Positions 1 to 8,168 of a stretch of 64,000 nucleotides of DNA are shown piece after piece (positions within the stretch are counted from its first letter, which is position 1; the number at the start of each line of letters is the position of its first letter). Under the pieces are notes generated by a model that did not search any database, was not told the DNA's origin, and saw only the letters and a list, made by a program, of their open reading frames with translations. The translations under genes and the position numbers were made by a program. The DNA comes from Sphingobium_A sp965228065. Lineage in GTDB: Bacteria; Pseudomonadota; Alphaproteobacteria; Sphingomonadales; Sphingomonadaceae. The stretch spans positions 1,798,001 through 1,862,000 of the forward strand of contig OZ245788.1 of assembly GCA_965228065.1 (NCBI GenBank), written 5' to 3'.

Positions 1-405
1 GTGATCATGCTGGCCGAACATCAGGGGCGGGTGCTGGTCGGCCGCCAGCCGCGCTATCCGGCGCGCCGCTATTCGGCACTGGCGGGCTTCCTGGAACCGG
101 GCGAGTCGATCGAAGAGGCCGTCGCCCGGGAATTGCATGAAGAAGCCGGTGTGAAAGCGCTCTCGGTGCGCTATGTCGTCAGCCAGCCTTGGCCCTTCCC
201 GTCATCGTTGATGATGGCCTGCATCGCCTCGGTCGAGGATGATGCACTCACCATCGACTATACCGAGCTGGAGGACGCGATCTGGGTGACGCGCGACGAA
301 GTGCTGGCCAGCATGAACGGTGATCCCGACGCCCGCTTCCTGCCGCCGCCGCCCTATGCGATCGCGCATACGCTGTTCTCTCGCTGGCTGGCGGAGACGG
401 CGTAA
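1..405 (+). CDS. nudC: NAD+ diphosphatase NudC, C-terminal part (5' end outside window)
   Basis: This is the Nudix domain of an NADH/NAD+ pyrophosphatase, which splits NAD(H) into NMN(H) and AMP and can remove NAD caps from RNA. The Nudix box is visible (GFLEPGES, then REL.EE.G at about residues 29-50 of the visible part). It is followed by SQPWPFPSSLM, the array that separates NudC from other Nudix enzymes. The reading frame is open to base 1, so the N-terminal domain and zinc ribbon lie upstream. The stop is TAA, and a perfect inverted repeat follows directly, which could end transcription. The identification is firm; the gene start cannot be seen. Confidence 0.9.
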   Translation: MIMLAEHQGRVLVGRQPRYPARRYSALAGFLEPGESIEEAVARELHEEAGVKALSVRYVVSQPWPFPSSLMMACIASVEDDALTIDYTELEDAIWVTRDEVLASMNGDPDARFLPPPPYAIAHTLFSRWLAETA

Positions 406-409
406 ACCC

Positions 410-500
410 CCTCACGTCACCCCAGCGAAGGCTGGGGTCGTCCTCAGGATATGGCGCGATCTGGTTGGCAGACCCCAGCCTTCGCTGGGGTGACGTGAGG
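410..500. repeat. Perfect 30-bp inverted repeat (REP/hairpin element)
   Basis: Bases 410-439 and 471-500 are exact reverse complements, separated by a 31-base loop. Each arm also contains its own small hairpin (CCCAGC-GAAG-GCTGGG). The element sits between nudC and the convergent DUF3052 gene, where a bidirectional terminator would be expected. Its nested palindromes are typical of dispersed intergenic repeats in sphingomonad genomes. Confidence 0.8.
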
Positions 501-522
501 GATTAGCCTTTTCCTCCGCCCC

Positions 523-927
523 TCACCGCCGCTCCTTGCGGATCATCAGCTTGAGCCCCGACCAGATCTGATCCACCGCGCAGACCTTCACGTCGACCAG
601 GTCGGAAGCGGGCAGGATCACCGCGCGGATCGTATCCTCGGTAATGTCGGTCGGCACTTTCGATGCCTTTTTCGGCCAGCTCACCCAAATGAATCCCGCG
701 GGCGACAGCAAGGGGCGAAGCATCGACAGCTTCGCCTCCATGTCGGCGCGCTCGGTCACGAAGATATGCGCCGCGTCGATCGGCGCTTCGGGTGTCGCGA
801 GCAGGTCGACGCCGCTGTCGCCGATCTCGGCCAGCACGCTGTCCGGCATCGCGTCGAACCAGGCGCGTTGGCCCGGCTTGAGCGACAATTTCTTCGCGAG
901 CGGCGTGCCCGAATAGCCGGCGGTCAT
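523..927 (-). CDS. DUF3052 domain-containing protein
   Basis: A small soluble protein of 134 residues, beginning MTAGYSGTPLAKKL. This opening, the later phrase FIWVSWPKKASKVPTDITED and the C-terminal VCAVDQIWSGLKLMIRKERR match the DUF3052 family, whose function is not established. I chose the internal ATG at 925-927 because the family homology begins there and because it overlaps the stop of the upstream membrane-protein gene by four bases (ATGA), implying translational coupling. The longer open frame would add an arginine-rich, unconserved leader. Confidence 0.8.
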   Translation of the reverse strand: MTAGYSGTPLAKKLSLKPGQRAWFDAMPDSVLAEIGDSGVDLLATPEAPIDAAHIFVTERADMEAKLSMLRPLLSPAGFIWVSWPKKASKVPTDITEDTIRAVILPASDLVDVKVCAVDQIWSGLKLMIRKERR

Positions 928-1376
928 GCGCGGGTGGGGGCGAAATATCGTCTGGCGACGAGAGCGATCGGAATGCCGACCAGGATGCAATGCGAGAACA
1001 AGGCGTTGCCGATGCCCCAGGCCGTGCTCGGCAACGGCATCTCGGGCCAGCGCAGCGGACGGACGATCCAGTACATGATAACCCAGAGCAGTACGCCATA
1101 GGCAATGCCGGCGACGACCGGATGGCGCAGCAGCGCGGGCAGGCGAGGGGCGGCGATCATATAGGCCGCGGCCATAAATGCCATGATCGCGAAATGGACG
1201 AGCAGCCCGACGATCGCCCAGCCCATGGTTGCCGTCGGCGCCGCGCCGAACGGTCCGCTTGCGACGAAGACGAGCACGCCCATGGGCGACATTCCCGCCA
1301 TGCCGGCGAAGACGAAGGCGGAGATGATGTCGAGCGTTCCGGCGATCAGCGTCGCCAGTGCAACGGGTCGGAGCAT
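924..1376 (-). CDS. Small integral membrane protein of unknown function
   Basis: A 150-residue protein with about four hydrophobic segments (near residues 5-25, 50-72, 85-107 and 125-143). It starts MLRPVALATLIAGTLDIISA and ends in a short basic tail. I do not recognise a characterised family. It lies 16 bases after the large serine-hydrolase gene and overlaps the DUF3052 gene by four bases, so the three probably form a leftward operon. A role alongside the membrane-anchored hydrolase is only a guess from position. Confidence 0.75.
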   Translation of the reverse strand: MLRPVALATLIAGTLDIISAFVFAGMAGMSPMGVLVFVASGPFGAAPTATMGWAIVGLLVHFAIMAFMAAAYMIAAPRLPALLRHPVVAGIAYGVLLWVIMYWIVRPLRWPEMPLPSTAWGIGNALFSHCILVGIPIALVARRYFAPTRA

Positions 1377-1392
1377 GCGAACCTCTCCCTTG

Positions 1393-3387
1393 TCAGTAAT
1401 GGCTTCCGAAATTGGTCAGATGATAGGCGAAGGCGATCCAGACCAGTATGACGAAGGCCGCCGCGACGAGGATCGACCAGATCCGACCGGCCCAGCCCCG
1501 GGGGGCGCGCCAATGCGCGAAGAGGTCGTAAAGCGCGGCGATCGCGCCAGCGATGAAGATCGCGACCGTCGCCAGCTTCACGACGAGAAGCCATGGATCC
1601 ATAGGCTCGCTGAACCGCTCGATATCGGCGGCCATATAGGTCAGCGTTGCGACGAGCGTGACGATCACGCCGATCGCGCCGATGCTCAGTGCGCGCGTGA
1701 TCCGATAGAGGGTCGCGGCACGCCCGGCATAGGGCAGGCTCGCCTTGAAGCGCCGCCGCGCCACGGCCCCGATCGGCCAGGACAGGCCGTTGATCAGCAG
1801 GATCGCAAGTGCCGCCAGCAGCGCGGGCATCAGCCAGGCGGGGGATCGCCAGCCGGGGGAGGGGATGAAGGCCTGGGGCGGTGCGATGTCGAAGCCGAAC
1901 AGGATCGGCCGTCCGTCCTTGACCAGGGCCTGGACCTTGTCGGTTCCGTCGACCTGTTGCCAGACGAAAGGCGCGATTTCGCGCCACTTGGTCATGCCCT
2001 GGCCGGGAATGGCGAACCCGATCGTGCCGTCTTCGTTCGCGGCGATGGTGAAGGGGCCGAGCAGGCTGCCGAGGCGCAGGAAGCTCGAGTCCGATCGGCG
2101 GCTCGAATCCCATGGGCCGGCCACAAGCTGTGCATGGAGTTTCGCCGTCGCGACATCGACGCCGGCCTGCGCGGCCGATGGCCGGGCCGGGAAATAGCGG
2201 TCGGAGAAGCCGCGGAACAGCGCGTCATGGATTCCCGAGGCTCCGCCTTCCACGCCTGGGCTGTTGAGCGAGATGAAGATGCCGACGCCGTCGTCGAGGA
2301 ACAGATGCATGTCGCTGTGGAAGAACTGCGTTCCGCCATTATGCGCGAGGACGCGGTGGCCGTTTCGGCTATGCTCGTAAAAGCCCAATGCCATGCCGTT
2401 GAGTGCGGGGAAGATGCGCGGCTGGATCGCGTGCATCTGCGCCGCCGTCGCTGGCGCAAGGATCTGCACGGCACCCAGGCGCCCTTGCTGGAGATGGGCG
2501 ATCATGAAACTGGCCATGTCGTGGCCGGTCGCGAGCAGGCTGCCGGCGGGGGCGACGCTCCAATGCTCGAAATATTCGGGCTTGGTCGAACCGGCGGCAT
2601 AGCCCTGGCTCAGCAGCGGCCGGATATTGGCAGGCGCCGGCTGGCGGAAACTGGACAGCGTCATGCCGAGCGGCTTGAACAGATGCGCGTCCATATAGTC
2701 GTAATAATCCTGGCCCGAGACGCGCTGGACGACATAACCCGCCAATGCCGATGCATAGTTGGAATAGGCGGGCACGGTACCGGGCGCGTAGATGCGTTCG
2801 GGCACCCAGGTCTTGAGATAGGTGCCCAGCGGCGGCGCCGGCTTGCTTCCGGTGGTCAGGTTCTTGATCGATTCCTCGAAGCCGCCGGTATGCGTCATGA
2901 TCTGGCGCATCGTCACCGGCTTGCCGTCGCGCGGCGGGATTTTGAAATCCAGATAGGTGTTCACATCCGCGTCGAGGTCGATCTTGCCCTGCTCGACGAG
3001 CTGCATGACCGCGGTCCAGGTGAAGGTCTTGGAGATCGAACCGGGATGGAAGACCGTCGTCCTGGGATCCACCTTCCGCTTCTTCGCGACATCGGCATAG
3101 CCATAGCCGCGCTCGGTCAGGATCTGCCCATCCTTGACCACGACGACCACGCCGCCGGGTATCTTGGTGCGCTTCATCTCCGCAGGGATCAGGCCGTCCA
3201 GCCAAGCGTCGACATCGGCGCGCTCCAGCCTGGGTGTCTGGGTGGCGGGATCGACGAGTGCCGGTGCAGTGCTCGCCGCGACGGGCTTCGGCGTGACCGG
3301 CGCCGCGACCGGGGCTGGCTGGGCCAGGCTGAGCGATGCAGCGCAGGCAATGCCCGCAATGGCGAGCAGGAAGGCGGGAAGGCGCAT
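1393..3387 (-). CDS. Membrane-anchored beta-lactamase-family serine hydrolase
   Basis: A 664-residue protein with a signal peptide (MRLPAFLLAIAGIACAASLS). It has a class C beta-lactamase/penicillin-binding-like domain and four C-terminal transmembrane helices. The catalytic serine motif is SISK in HPGSISKTFTW (near residue 117), the second motif is YSN (near 207), and an HNGG motif near 350 stands where KTG/HxG is expected. Members include esterases, D-amino-acid peptidases and PBP4*-like proteins, so the substrate cannot be stated. I took the ATG at 3385-3387 because it opens directly on the signal peptide; the open frame extends further upstream without homology. Confidence 0.85.
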   Translation of the reverse strand: MRLPAFLLAIAGIACAASLSLAQPAPVAAPVTPKPVAASTAPALVDPATQTPRLERADVDAWLDGLIPAEMKRTKIPGGVVVVVKDGQILTERGYGYADVAKKRKVDPRTTVFHPGSISKTFTWTAVMQLVEQGKIDLDADVNTYLDFKIPPRDGKPVTMRQIMTHTGGFEESIKNLTTGSKPAPPLGTYLKTWVPERIYAPGTVPAYSNYASALAGYVVQRVSGQDYYDYMDAHLFKPLGMTLSSFRQPAPANIRPLLSQGYAAGSTKPEYFEHWSVAPAGSLLATGHDMASFMIAHLQQGRLGAVQILAPATAAQMHAIQPRIFPALNGMALGFYEHSRNGHRVLAHNGGTQFFHSDMHLFLDDGVGIFISLNSPGVEGGASGIHDALFRGFSDRYFPARPSAAQAGVDVATAKLHAQLVAGPWDSSRRSDSSFLRLGSLLGPFTIAANEDGTIGFAIPGQGMTKWREIAPFVWQQVDGTDKVQALVKDGRPILFGFDIAPPQAFIPSPGWRSPAWLMPALLAALAILLINGLSWPIGAVARRRFKASLPYAGRAATLYRITRALSIGAIGVIVTLVATLTYMAADIERFSEPMDPWLLVVKLATVAIFIAGAIAALYDLFAHWRAPRGWAGRIWSILVAAAFVILVWIAFAYHLTNFGSHY

Positions 3388-3535
3388 GATCGGATGCCTC
3401 TGACGAGAGTTCGAAACACGGTACGCACACCGCGCGCCGGCACTCGCCGATCGCGACATCACCGCCGAAACTGGAAGAACTGGCGATCCGGGTCAATGGG
3501 CGCCGGACGAACCGGCGATACCGGTCGACAAGGGG

Positions 3536-4129
3536 CTATCGGATGCGGCGTACCGTGATGATCTTGATCGGTTCGCGGATATGCTGGCCCTTGGTCGTCA
3601 GCGACCGGCCGCCGGGCCAGGTGGGCAGGGCCAGGATGCGATGGACGACCGGCATGCCGCTGACGACGCGGCCGAACGCGGCATAGCCCGGACTGCCCTC
3701 ATGCGCGTCCAGATAGGATGCCGGGCCGACGGTGATGAAGAAATCGCCCATCGCGCTGCCCGGCGCATTGCGCGCCATCGAGAGCGTGCCGTCGATGTGA
3801 CGCAGCCCGGTTTTGCTGGTCGGTTCATGATCGATCGGCCAGCGCGCCTTGCGGACCTTGCTGTCGATGCCGCCCTGGACCAGGCCGCGCTTCGGGTCGC
3901 CCTTGTTGCGCGCGGCGCGGTAGAAGCTGGTGCCATCCAGGCGCTTCTCTTCGGCATAGGCGAGGAAATTGGCCGAGGTGACCGGCGCGCGCTTCATGTC
4001 GAGCTCGACGACGATCGCGCCGATGCTGGTCTCGATCCTGACGCGCGCCGTGGCCGGCCCCGCCGCGCTTGCCGGAAGCGCGGACAAGGCAAGCAACAGG
4101 CCGATCAGGACGCGAACCAGAACCGTCAT
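3536..4129 (-). CDS. Periplasmic cyclophilin-type peptidyl-prolyl cis-trans isomerase
   Basis: A 197-residue cyclophilin that catalyses proline isomerisation during protein folding. The N-terminal signal peptide (MTVLVRVLIGLLLALSALPASAAG) implies export. The fold is shown by ETSIGAIVVELD, the F.R...G..VQGG block, MARN and the FFITVGPASYLD block. The VQGG and FFIT segments are conserved, but the Arg/Phe active-site row is only partly canonical (YRAARN instead of FHRVI). The start codon abuts the purL stop codon, so it is likely cotranscribed as the distal gene. Confidence 0.88.
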   Translation of the reverse strand: MTVLVRVLIGLLLALSALPASAAGPATARVRIETSIGAIVVELDMKRAPVTSANFLAYAEEKRLDGTSFYRAARNKGDPKRGLVQGGIDSKVRKARWPIDHEPTSKTGLRHIDGTLSMARNAPGSAMGDFFITVGPASYLDAHEGSPGYAAFGRVVSGMPVVHRILALPTWPGGRSLTTKGQHIREPIKIITVRRIR

Positions 4130-6328
4130 TTAGGCAAGCGCCGCGTCGGCTCCCATCAGCGTGGGGAAGAAACCCTCATGTGCGGTGCGCAAATCTGCCA
4201 GGGCAACGGCGCCATCGGCAAGCTTGATCATATCGCCGCCAGTGGTGCCGATCCGCGCGATCGCCACGCCTTCGGATGCGATCCCATCCGGATTGGCGGT
4301 GGTGACCACATAGCACGCCTGATCTTCGCCGAATGCGGTGCGATGGTCGGCAATGCCGGAAACGTCGGCGCCGATGTTGCCGGCGAGCGCCATTTCGGCG
4401 ACCGCGACGAGGAGGCCGCCATCGGAAATGTCGTGCACCGCGCTCACCTTGCCCGATGCGATCAGCGCACGGACGAAGTCGCCATTCCGCTTTTCAGTGT
4501 CGAGATCGACGGGCGGCGGGGATCCGTCCTCGCGGCCGGCAATTTCACGCAGCCAGATCGACTGGCCGAGATGTCCGCCGGTCTCGCCGATCAGCAGGAT
4601 CGTCTCGCCCTCGTCCTTGAACGCGATCGTCGCCGATTTGGACCAGTCGGAGAGCAGGCCGATGCCGCCGATCGCCGGGGTCGGCAGGATTGCCGAGCCG
4701 CCGCCGGTCGCCTTGGATTCATTGTAGAGCGAGACATTGCCGCTGACGATCGGGAAGTCGAGCGCGCGGCAGGCATCGCCCATGCCGTCCAGGCAGCCGG
4801 TGAACTGCGCCATGATCTCCGGTCGTTGCGGATTGGCGAAATTCAGGCAGTTGGTGACGGCCAGCGGCGTGGATCCAACCGCGGAGAGATTGCGATAGCA
4901 TTCGGCGATCGCCTGCTTGCCGCCTTCATAGGGGTCGGCATAGCAATAGCGCGGCGTGCAATCGGTGCTGATCGCGATGCCCTTCTGCGTGCCGTGTACG
5001 CGCACCACCGCAGCGTCGCCACCGGGGCGCTGGACGGTATCGCCGCCGACCATGTGGTCATATTGTTCCCAGATCCAGCGGCGGCTGGCGATGTCGGGCG
5101 ATCCCATCAGCGTGATGAGATCGGCCGCGATATCGGTGCTCTCGGGCACGTCGCCCAGCGGCTTCACGGCCGACCAGGCCTTGTACTCGTCGCGGGACAT
5201 TGCGGGGCGGTCATATTGCGGGGCGTCGTCGGCCAGCGGCGCGAGCGGGATGTCGCACACCGTTTCGCCGTGATGGACCAGCACCATCCGGCCGGTCTCG
5301 GTGACTTCGCCGATCACCGCGAAATCGAGTTCCCATTTGTGGAAGATCGCCTCGGCAAAAGCCTCCTTGCCGGGCTTCAGGACCATCAGCATGCGCTCCT
5401 GACTTTCGGAGAGCATCATCTCATAGGCGGTCATGCCGGTTTCGCGCTGCGGTACCTTGTCCATGTCGAGCCGGATGCCGACGCCGCCCTTGCTGGCCAT
5501 CTCCACCGAAGAGGAGGTGAGGCCGGCGGCACCCATATCCTGGATCGCGACGATCGCGTCGGATGCCATGAGTTCCAGGCATGCCTCGATCAGCAGTTTT
5601 TCGGTGAAGGGATCGCCGACCTGGACGGTGGGACGCTTTTCCTCCGCATCGTCGCCGAAGTCCGCGCTCGCCATCGTCGCGCCGTGAATGCCGTCGCGGC
5701 CGGTCTTGGATCCGACATAGACGATCGGATTGCCGATGCCCGAAGCGGCCGAATAGAAGATCTTGTCGGTATCGGCCACGCCGACGGTCATCGCATTGAC
5801 CAGGATATTGCCGTCATAGGCGCGATGGAAATTCACTTCGCCGCCGACCGTGGGGACGCCGACGCAATTACCGTAGCCGCCGATGCCGTGGACCACGCCC
5901 GCGATCAGGTGGCGCATCTTGGGATGATCCGGCCGGCCGAAGCGCAGCGCGTTCATGTTCGCGATCGGGCGCGCGCCCATGGTGAACACGTCGCGCAGGA
6001 TGCCGCCGACGCCGGTCGCCGCGCCCTGATAGGGCTCGATGTAACTGGGGTGGTTATGGCTCTCCATCTTGAAGATGGCGGCCTGGCCGTCGCCGATATC
6101 GACCACGCCGGCATTCTCGCCGGGGCCGCAGATGACCTGCGGGCCGGTGGTCGGCAGCTTCTTCAGGTGAATGCGCGAGGATTTGTACGAGCAATGCTCC
6201 GACCACATCACCGAGAAGATGCCGAGTTCGGTCAGATTCGGCGTGCGCCCCATCGCGTGGAGGACGCGCTCATATTCTTCGGGGGAAAAGCCGTGCTCGG
6301 CGACGATTTCGGGCGTGATCTCGGTCAT
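4130..6328 (-). CDS. purL: Phosphoribosylformylglycinamidine synthase subunit II (PurL)
   Basis: This enzyme performs the ATP-dependent conversion of FGAR to FGAM in purine synthesis, working with PurS and PurQ, which are not in this window. At 732 residues it has the length of the short, multi-subunit PurL. Diagnostic segments are WSEHCSYKSS near residue 45, KMESHNHPS followed by the GAATGVGG loop near 90-115, MLSESQERML in the middle, and two repeated AIRS-type halves. The TAA stop is immediately followed by the start of the cyclophilin gene. Confidence 0.97.
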   Translation of the reverse strand: MTEITPEIVAEHGFSPEEYERVLHAMGRTPNLTELGIFSVMWSEHCSYKSSRIHLKKLPTTGPQVICGPGENAGVVDIGDGQAAIFKMESHNHPSYIEPYQGAATGVGGILRDVFTMGARPIANMNALRFGRPDHPKMRHLIAGVVHGIGGYGNCVGVPTVGGEVNFHRAYDGNILVNAMTVGVADTDKIFYSAASGIGNPIVYVGSKTGRDGIHGATMASADFGDDAEEKRPTVQVGDPFTEKLLIEACLELMASDAIVAIQDMGAAGLTSSSVEMASKGGVGIRLDMDKVPQRETGMTAYEMMLSESQERMLMVLKPGKEAFAEAIFHKWELDFAVIGEVTETGRMVLVHHGETVCDIPLAPLADDAPQYDRPAMSRDEYKAWSAVKPLGDVPESTDIAADLITLMGSPDIASRRWIWEQYDHMVGGDTVQRPGGDAAVVRVHGTQKGIAISTDCTPRYCYADPYEGGKQAIAECYRNLSAVGSTPLAVTNCLNFANPQRPEIMAQFTGCLDGMGDACRALDFPIVSGNVSLYNESKATGGGSAILPTPAIGGIGLLSDWSKSATIAFKDEGETILLIGETGGHLGQSIWLREIAGREDGSPPPVDLDTEKRNGDFVRALIASGKVSAVHDISDGGLLVAVAEMALAGNIGADVSGIADHRTAFGEDQACYVVTTANPDGIASEGVAIARIGTTGGDMIKLADGAVALADLRTAHEGFFPTLMGADAALA

Positions 6329-6414
6329 GCGCCGCGCCTTAGCGGGACCGTCGCGCTTCGACTAGACCTTGATCGTTTCAGGCTGCGCGGGAAATGTGAT
6401 TTCCTCACCCGCTC

Positions 6415-6490
6415 GGGCTGAGCTTGTCGAAGCCCTGCTCTGCCTGAGCACCGGCGCCGAAGAAGGGCAGGGCTTCGACAAGCTCAGCCC
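6415..6490. repeat. Perfect 24-bp inverted repeat, copy 1 of a dispersed element
   Basis: Bases 6415-6438 (beginning GGGCTGAGCTTGTCGAAG) are the exact reverse complement of 6467-6490, with a 28-base loop. A degenerate copy lies at 10404-10479. The element separates the divergent ends of purL and the AHL synthase gene. This type of hairpin is widely scattered between genes in sphingomonads. Confidence 0.8.
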
Positions 6491-6521
6491 AAACGGTGTT
6501 GGTTAAAGTTTGTCGGGCATT

Positions 6522-7277
6522 TCAGGCGGCCGCCGCGGACGCCTCCGCGGGTTTGGAGCGATCACGGCGCAGACGGCTGAGGTCATCGCGCGCGGCCAGG
6601 AAATCGATGCCCTGCGCGCGCGCCAGCCGCATCGCGGCGATGTGCACGGTCTCACCGGGTTCGAGCGATTCGACATGGACATAGCCGGGGCCGGGCAGTC
6701 CCCACATGTCGCGCATCGACTTGATCAGTTGGTCGTTCACGTCGACCTCGAGCGCGAAGCCCGATCCCTCGCCATAGGGAACGGCGTCGCCGAGGATTCG
6801 GAACTGCCAGCCCATATTGACGACGAAGGTGAACATGCGCGTGTCGGTGAAGGCGACCAGCCGGTCCAGGCCGCGCGCGCGCATGATTTCGAACGGCGCG
6901 GTCATGCACGCGCCCTTGCGCTGCATGTTCCAGGGCTTGCGGCCATATTCCAGGCAAAAGCCGCGCGTCGCTTCCCAGGTCAGGCCGTCGTCCAGCGGGC
7001 GCATATCGGTGGGCAGGACGTGGCCGAACAGGTCGCCGAGCAGCGAGATGTCGTCGGTGGGCCGCAGCCGCAGCGACATGACCGAATTATGCGCCGAATC
7101 GAAGCCGACGACATATTCGGCACGGGCGTCGTCGAACTGGTCGATATCCATGCCGTTGGTCAGCTTCAGGTCCCAGCCGAAGCCGTCCACGAAGATCTGT
7201 TTTCGTGCGCGATACATGTCTTCCAGCTCGGGCCGGTAGAGATGCTGATTGTCCGCATTGATCAGATGCATGACCAC
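6522..7277 (-). CDS. LuxI-family acyl-homoserine-lactone synthase
   Basis: It makes an N-acyl-homoserine lactone signal from S-adenosylmethionine and an acyl carrier. The LuxI invariant residues are present: R..R...F.....W in YRARKQIFVDGFGWDL, the D.D.FD pair in GMDIDQFDD, the S.RLRP block, and the catalytic E..R in WEATRGFC. The protein is 251 residues, longer than typical LuxI (about 200-220) because of a basic, alanine-rich C-terminal tail. The start is uncertain: a GTG at 7275-7277 has an AGGGG ten bases upstream, and an in-frame ATG lies six bases further in at 7269-7271. It lies directly downstream of a luxR gene on the same strand. The acyl chain length cannot be read from the sequence. 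Confidence 0.92.
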   Translation of the reverse strand: MVMHLINADNQHLYRPELEDMYRARKQIFVDGFGWDLKLTNGMDIDQFDDARAEYVVGFDSAHNSVMSLRLRPTDDISLLGDLFGHVLPTDMRPLDDGLTWEATRGFCLEYGRKPWNMQRKGACMTAPFEIMRARGLDRLVAFTDTRMFTFVVNMGWQFRILGDAVPYGEGSGFALEVDVNDQLIKSMRDMWGLPGPGYVHVESLEPGETVHIAAMRLARAQGIDFLAARDDLSRLRRDRSKPAEASAAAA

Positions 7278-7331
7278 GATGCCGAGACCCCTGAATATGT
7301 TTCGAGGGAGTCTAGATCGGAATGCAGGTGG

Positions 7332-7350
7332 TTATCAATCAGTTAACCAT
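7332..7350. promoter_or_regulatory. Candidate CtrA box upstream of luxI
   Basis: The sequence reads TTAT-N7-TTAACCAT. It differs by one base from the alphaproteobacterial CtrA consensus TTAA-N7-TTAAC and carries the extended TTAACCAT half-site. It lies in the 80-base luxR-luxI gap, about 55-75 bases before the luxI start. This is a motif match only. Confidence 0.45.
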
Positions 7351-7357
7351 AAAACAT

Positions 7358-8026
7358 CTAATTCGATGCGAAAGAAGTTTCCGGCTCCTGGCCAAGACCG
7401 GCCAGCCAGCCGCGTCGCGCGGCCAGTGAAACCGCCTCCGCGCGGCTGCGCGCCGATAGAAATTCCATAGCGCTTTCAATATGTCCGCGTACCGCGAGCG
7501 GGGTGATGCCGAGCGCGTCGGCGATCTGCGGATCGCGCTCGCCGGCCAGCAGGCGGGCAAGGCATTGTCGCTGGGTCAGGCCCAGTCCCGATCCGGTGAT
7601 CACGTCGCGCTCACGCTCGAGTAACGCGATGCCATAGGTCGCATAGACTTCGGCGCGTCCCTGGAGCGATGCACGCAGAGCCGGGCCGATCGGCGCGCGA
7701 CGCCCGCCAAGGCCAATGAACAGATCGCCTTCGTGCCAGCATTGCAGTGTGAGCAGGAGATGGCCTGGCCGCACCATGGCGGCTTCCCCGGGCGCGCGAC
7801 GCACTGGCAGCGATTGCGCATCGCCGAACAGCGGGGCGATCTCGCCATCGTCACCGATACCGAAGCAGAAATGCGAGTGAAAACCTTCCGCGGCGATCGA
7901 CGCGGCGAAGATTCCCGTCAGATCCTGCAGCGTGGTTGCCGCCTGCGCATGCGCATGCAGCGCACCCATTGTCATGGGTGGAGTTTGTTCATCCTGTTTC
8001 TTTAGAGAGCGGTTTGCGCGCGCCAT
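7358..8026 (-). CDS. LuxR-family transcriptional regulator, divergent
   Basis: A 222-residue protein with a C-terminal LuxR-type helix-turn-helix (about residues 150-210: GLTQRQCLARLLAG, then IADALGIT..AVRGHI, then ARSRAEAV). Its place just upstream of the AHL synthase suggests that it responds to the synthase's product. However, I cannot place the usual AHL-pocket residues (W..Y.....DP) in the N-terminal half, and the normally invariant HTH glutamate is glutamine (TQRQ). The ATG at 8026 is supported by a GAGG five bases upstream. It may be a true receptor with a diverged pocket or an orphan-like regulator. Confidence 0.82.
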   Translation of the reverse strand: MARANRSLKKQDEQTPPMTMGALHAHAQAATTLQDLTGIFAASIAAEGFHSHFCFGIGDDGEIAPLFGDAQSLPVRRAPGEAAMVRPGHLLLTLQCWHEGDLFIGLGGRRAPIGPALRASLQGRAEVYATYGIALLERERDVITGSGLGLTQRQCLARLLAGERDPQIADALGITPLAVRGHIESAMEFLSARSRAEAVSLAARRGWLAGLGQEPETSFASN

Positions 8027-8087
8027 GGCATCCTCGTTGATGCGATGGTTATCGCCGCGTTACGTTAAAAAAACGCGAAGCAGGAAT

Positions 8088-8103
8088 TTACAGTTGCGTT
8101 AAC
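8088..8103. promoter_or_regulatory. Candidate CtrA box between luxR and the GGDEF-EAL gene
   Basis: TTAC-N7-TTAAC, one base off the CtrA consensus, in the AT-rich 142-base region between the divergent luxR and c-di-GMP genes. It could serve either promoter. A GCAAC-N17-CGTT sequence reading toward luxR overlaps it (8072-8097) and is a one-mismatch EcfG-type motif. Confidence 0.4.
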
Positions 8104-8168
8104 CGAATTTCAGTTCCCTCGCGCTATTGAGTGATCACGATGATCTGCGTGCCAGCCATGATGGGGAC

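Noticed and set aside
1183..3558. A 791-codon open frame on the + strand opposite the serine hydrolase
   Set aside because: It is an antisense shadow of high-GC coding DNA. Its composition (Arg, Gly, Asp, His) has no domain character, while the minus-strand frame has a signal peptide and catalytic motifs.
3581..6421. A 946-codon + strand frame opposite the cyclophilin and purL
   Set aside because: It spans two well-identified minus-strand genes and has the Arg/Asp/His-rich shadow composition.
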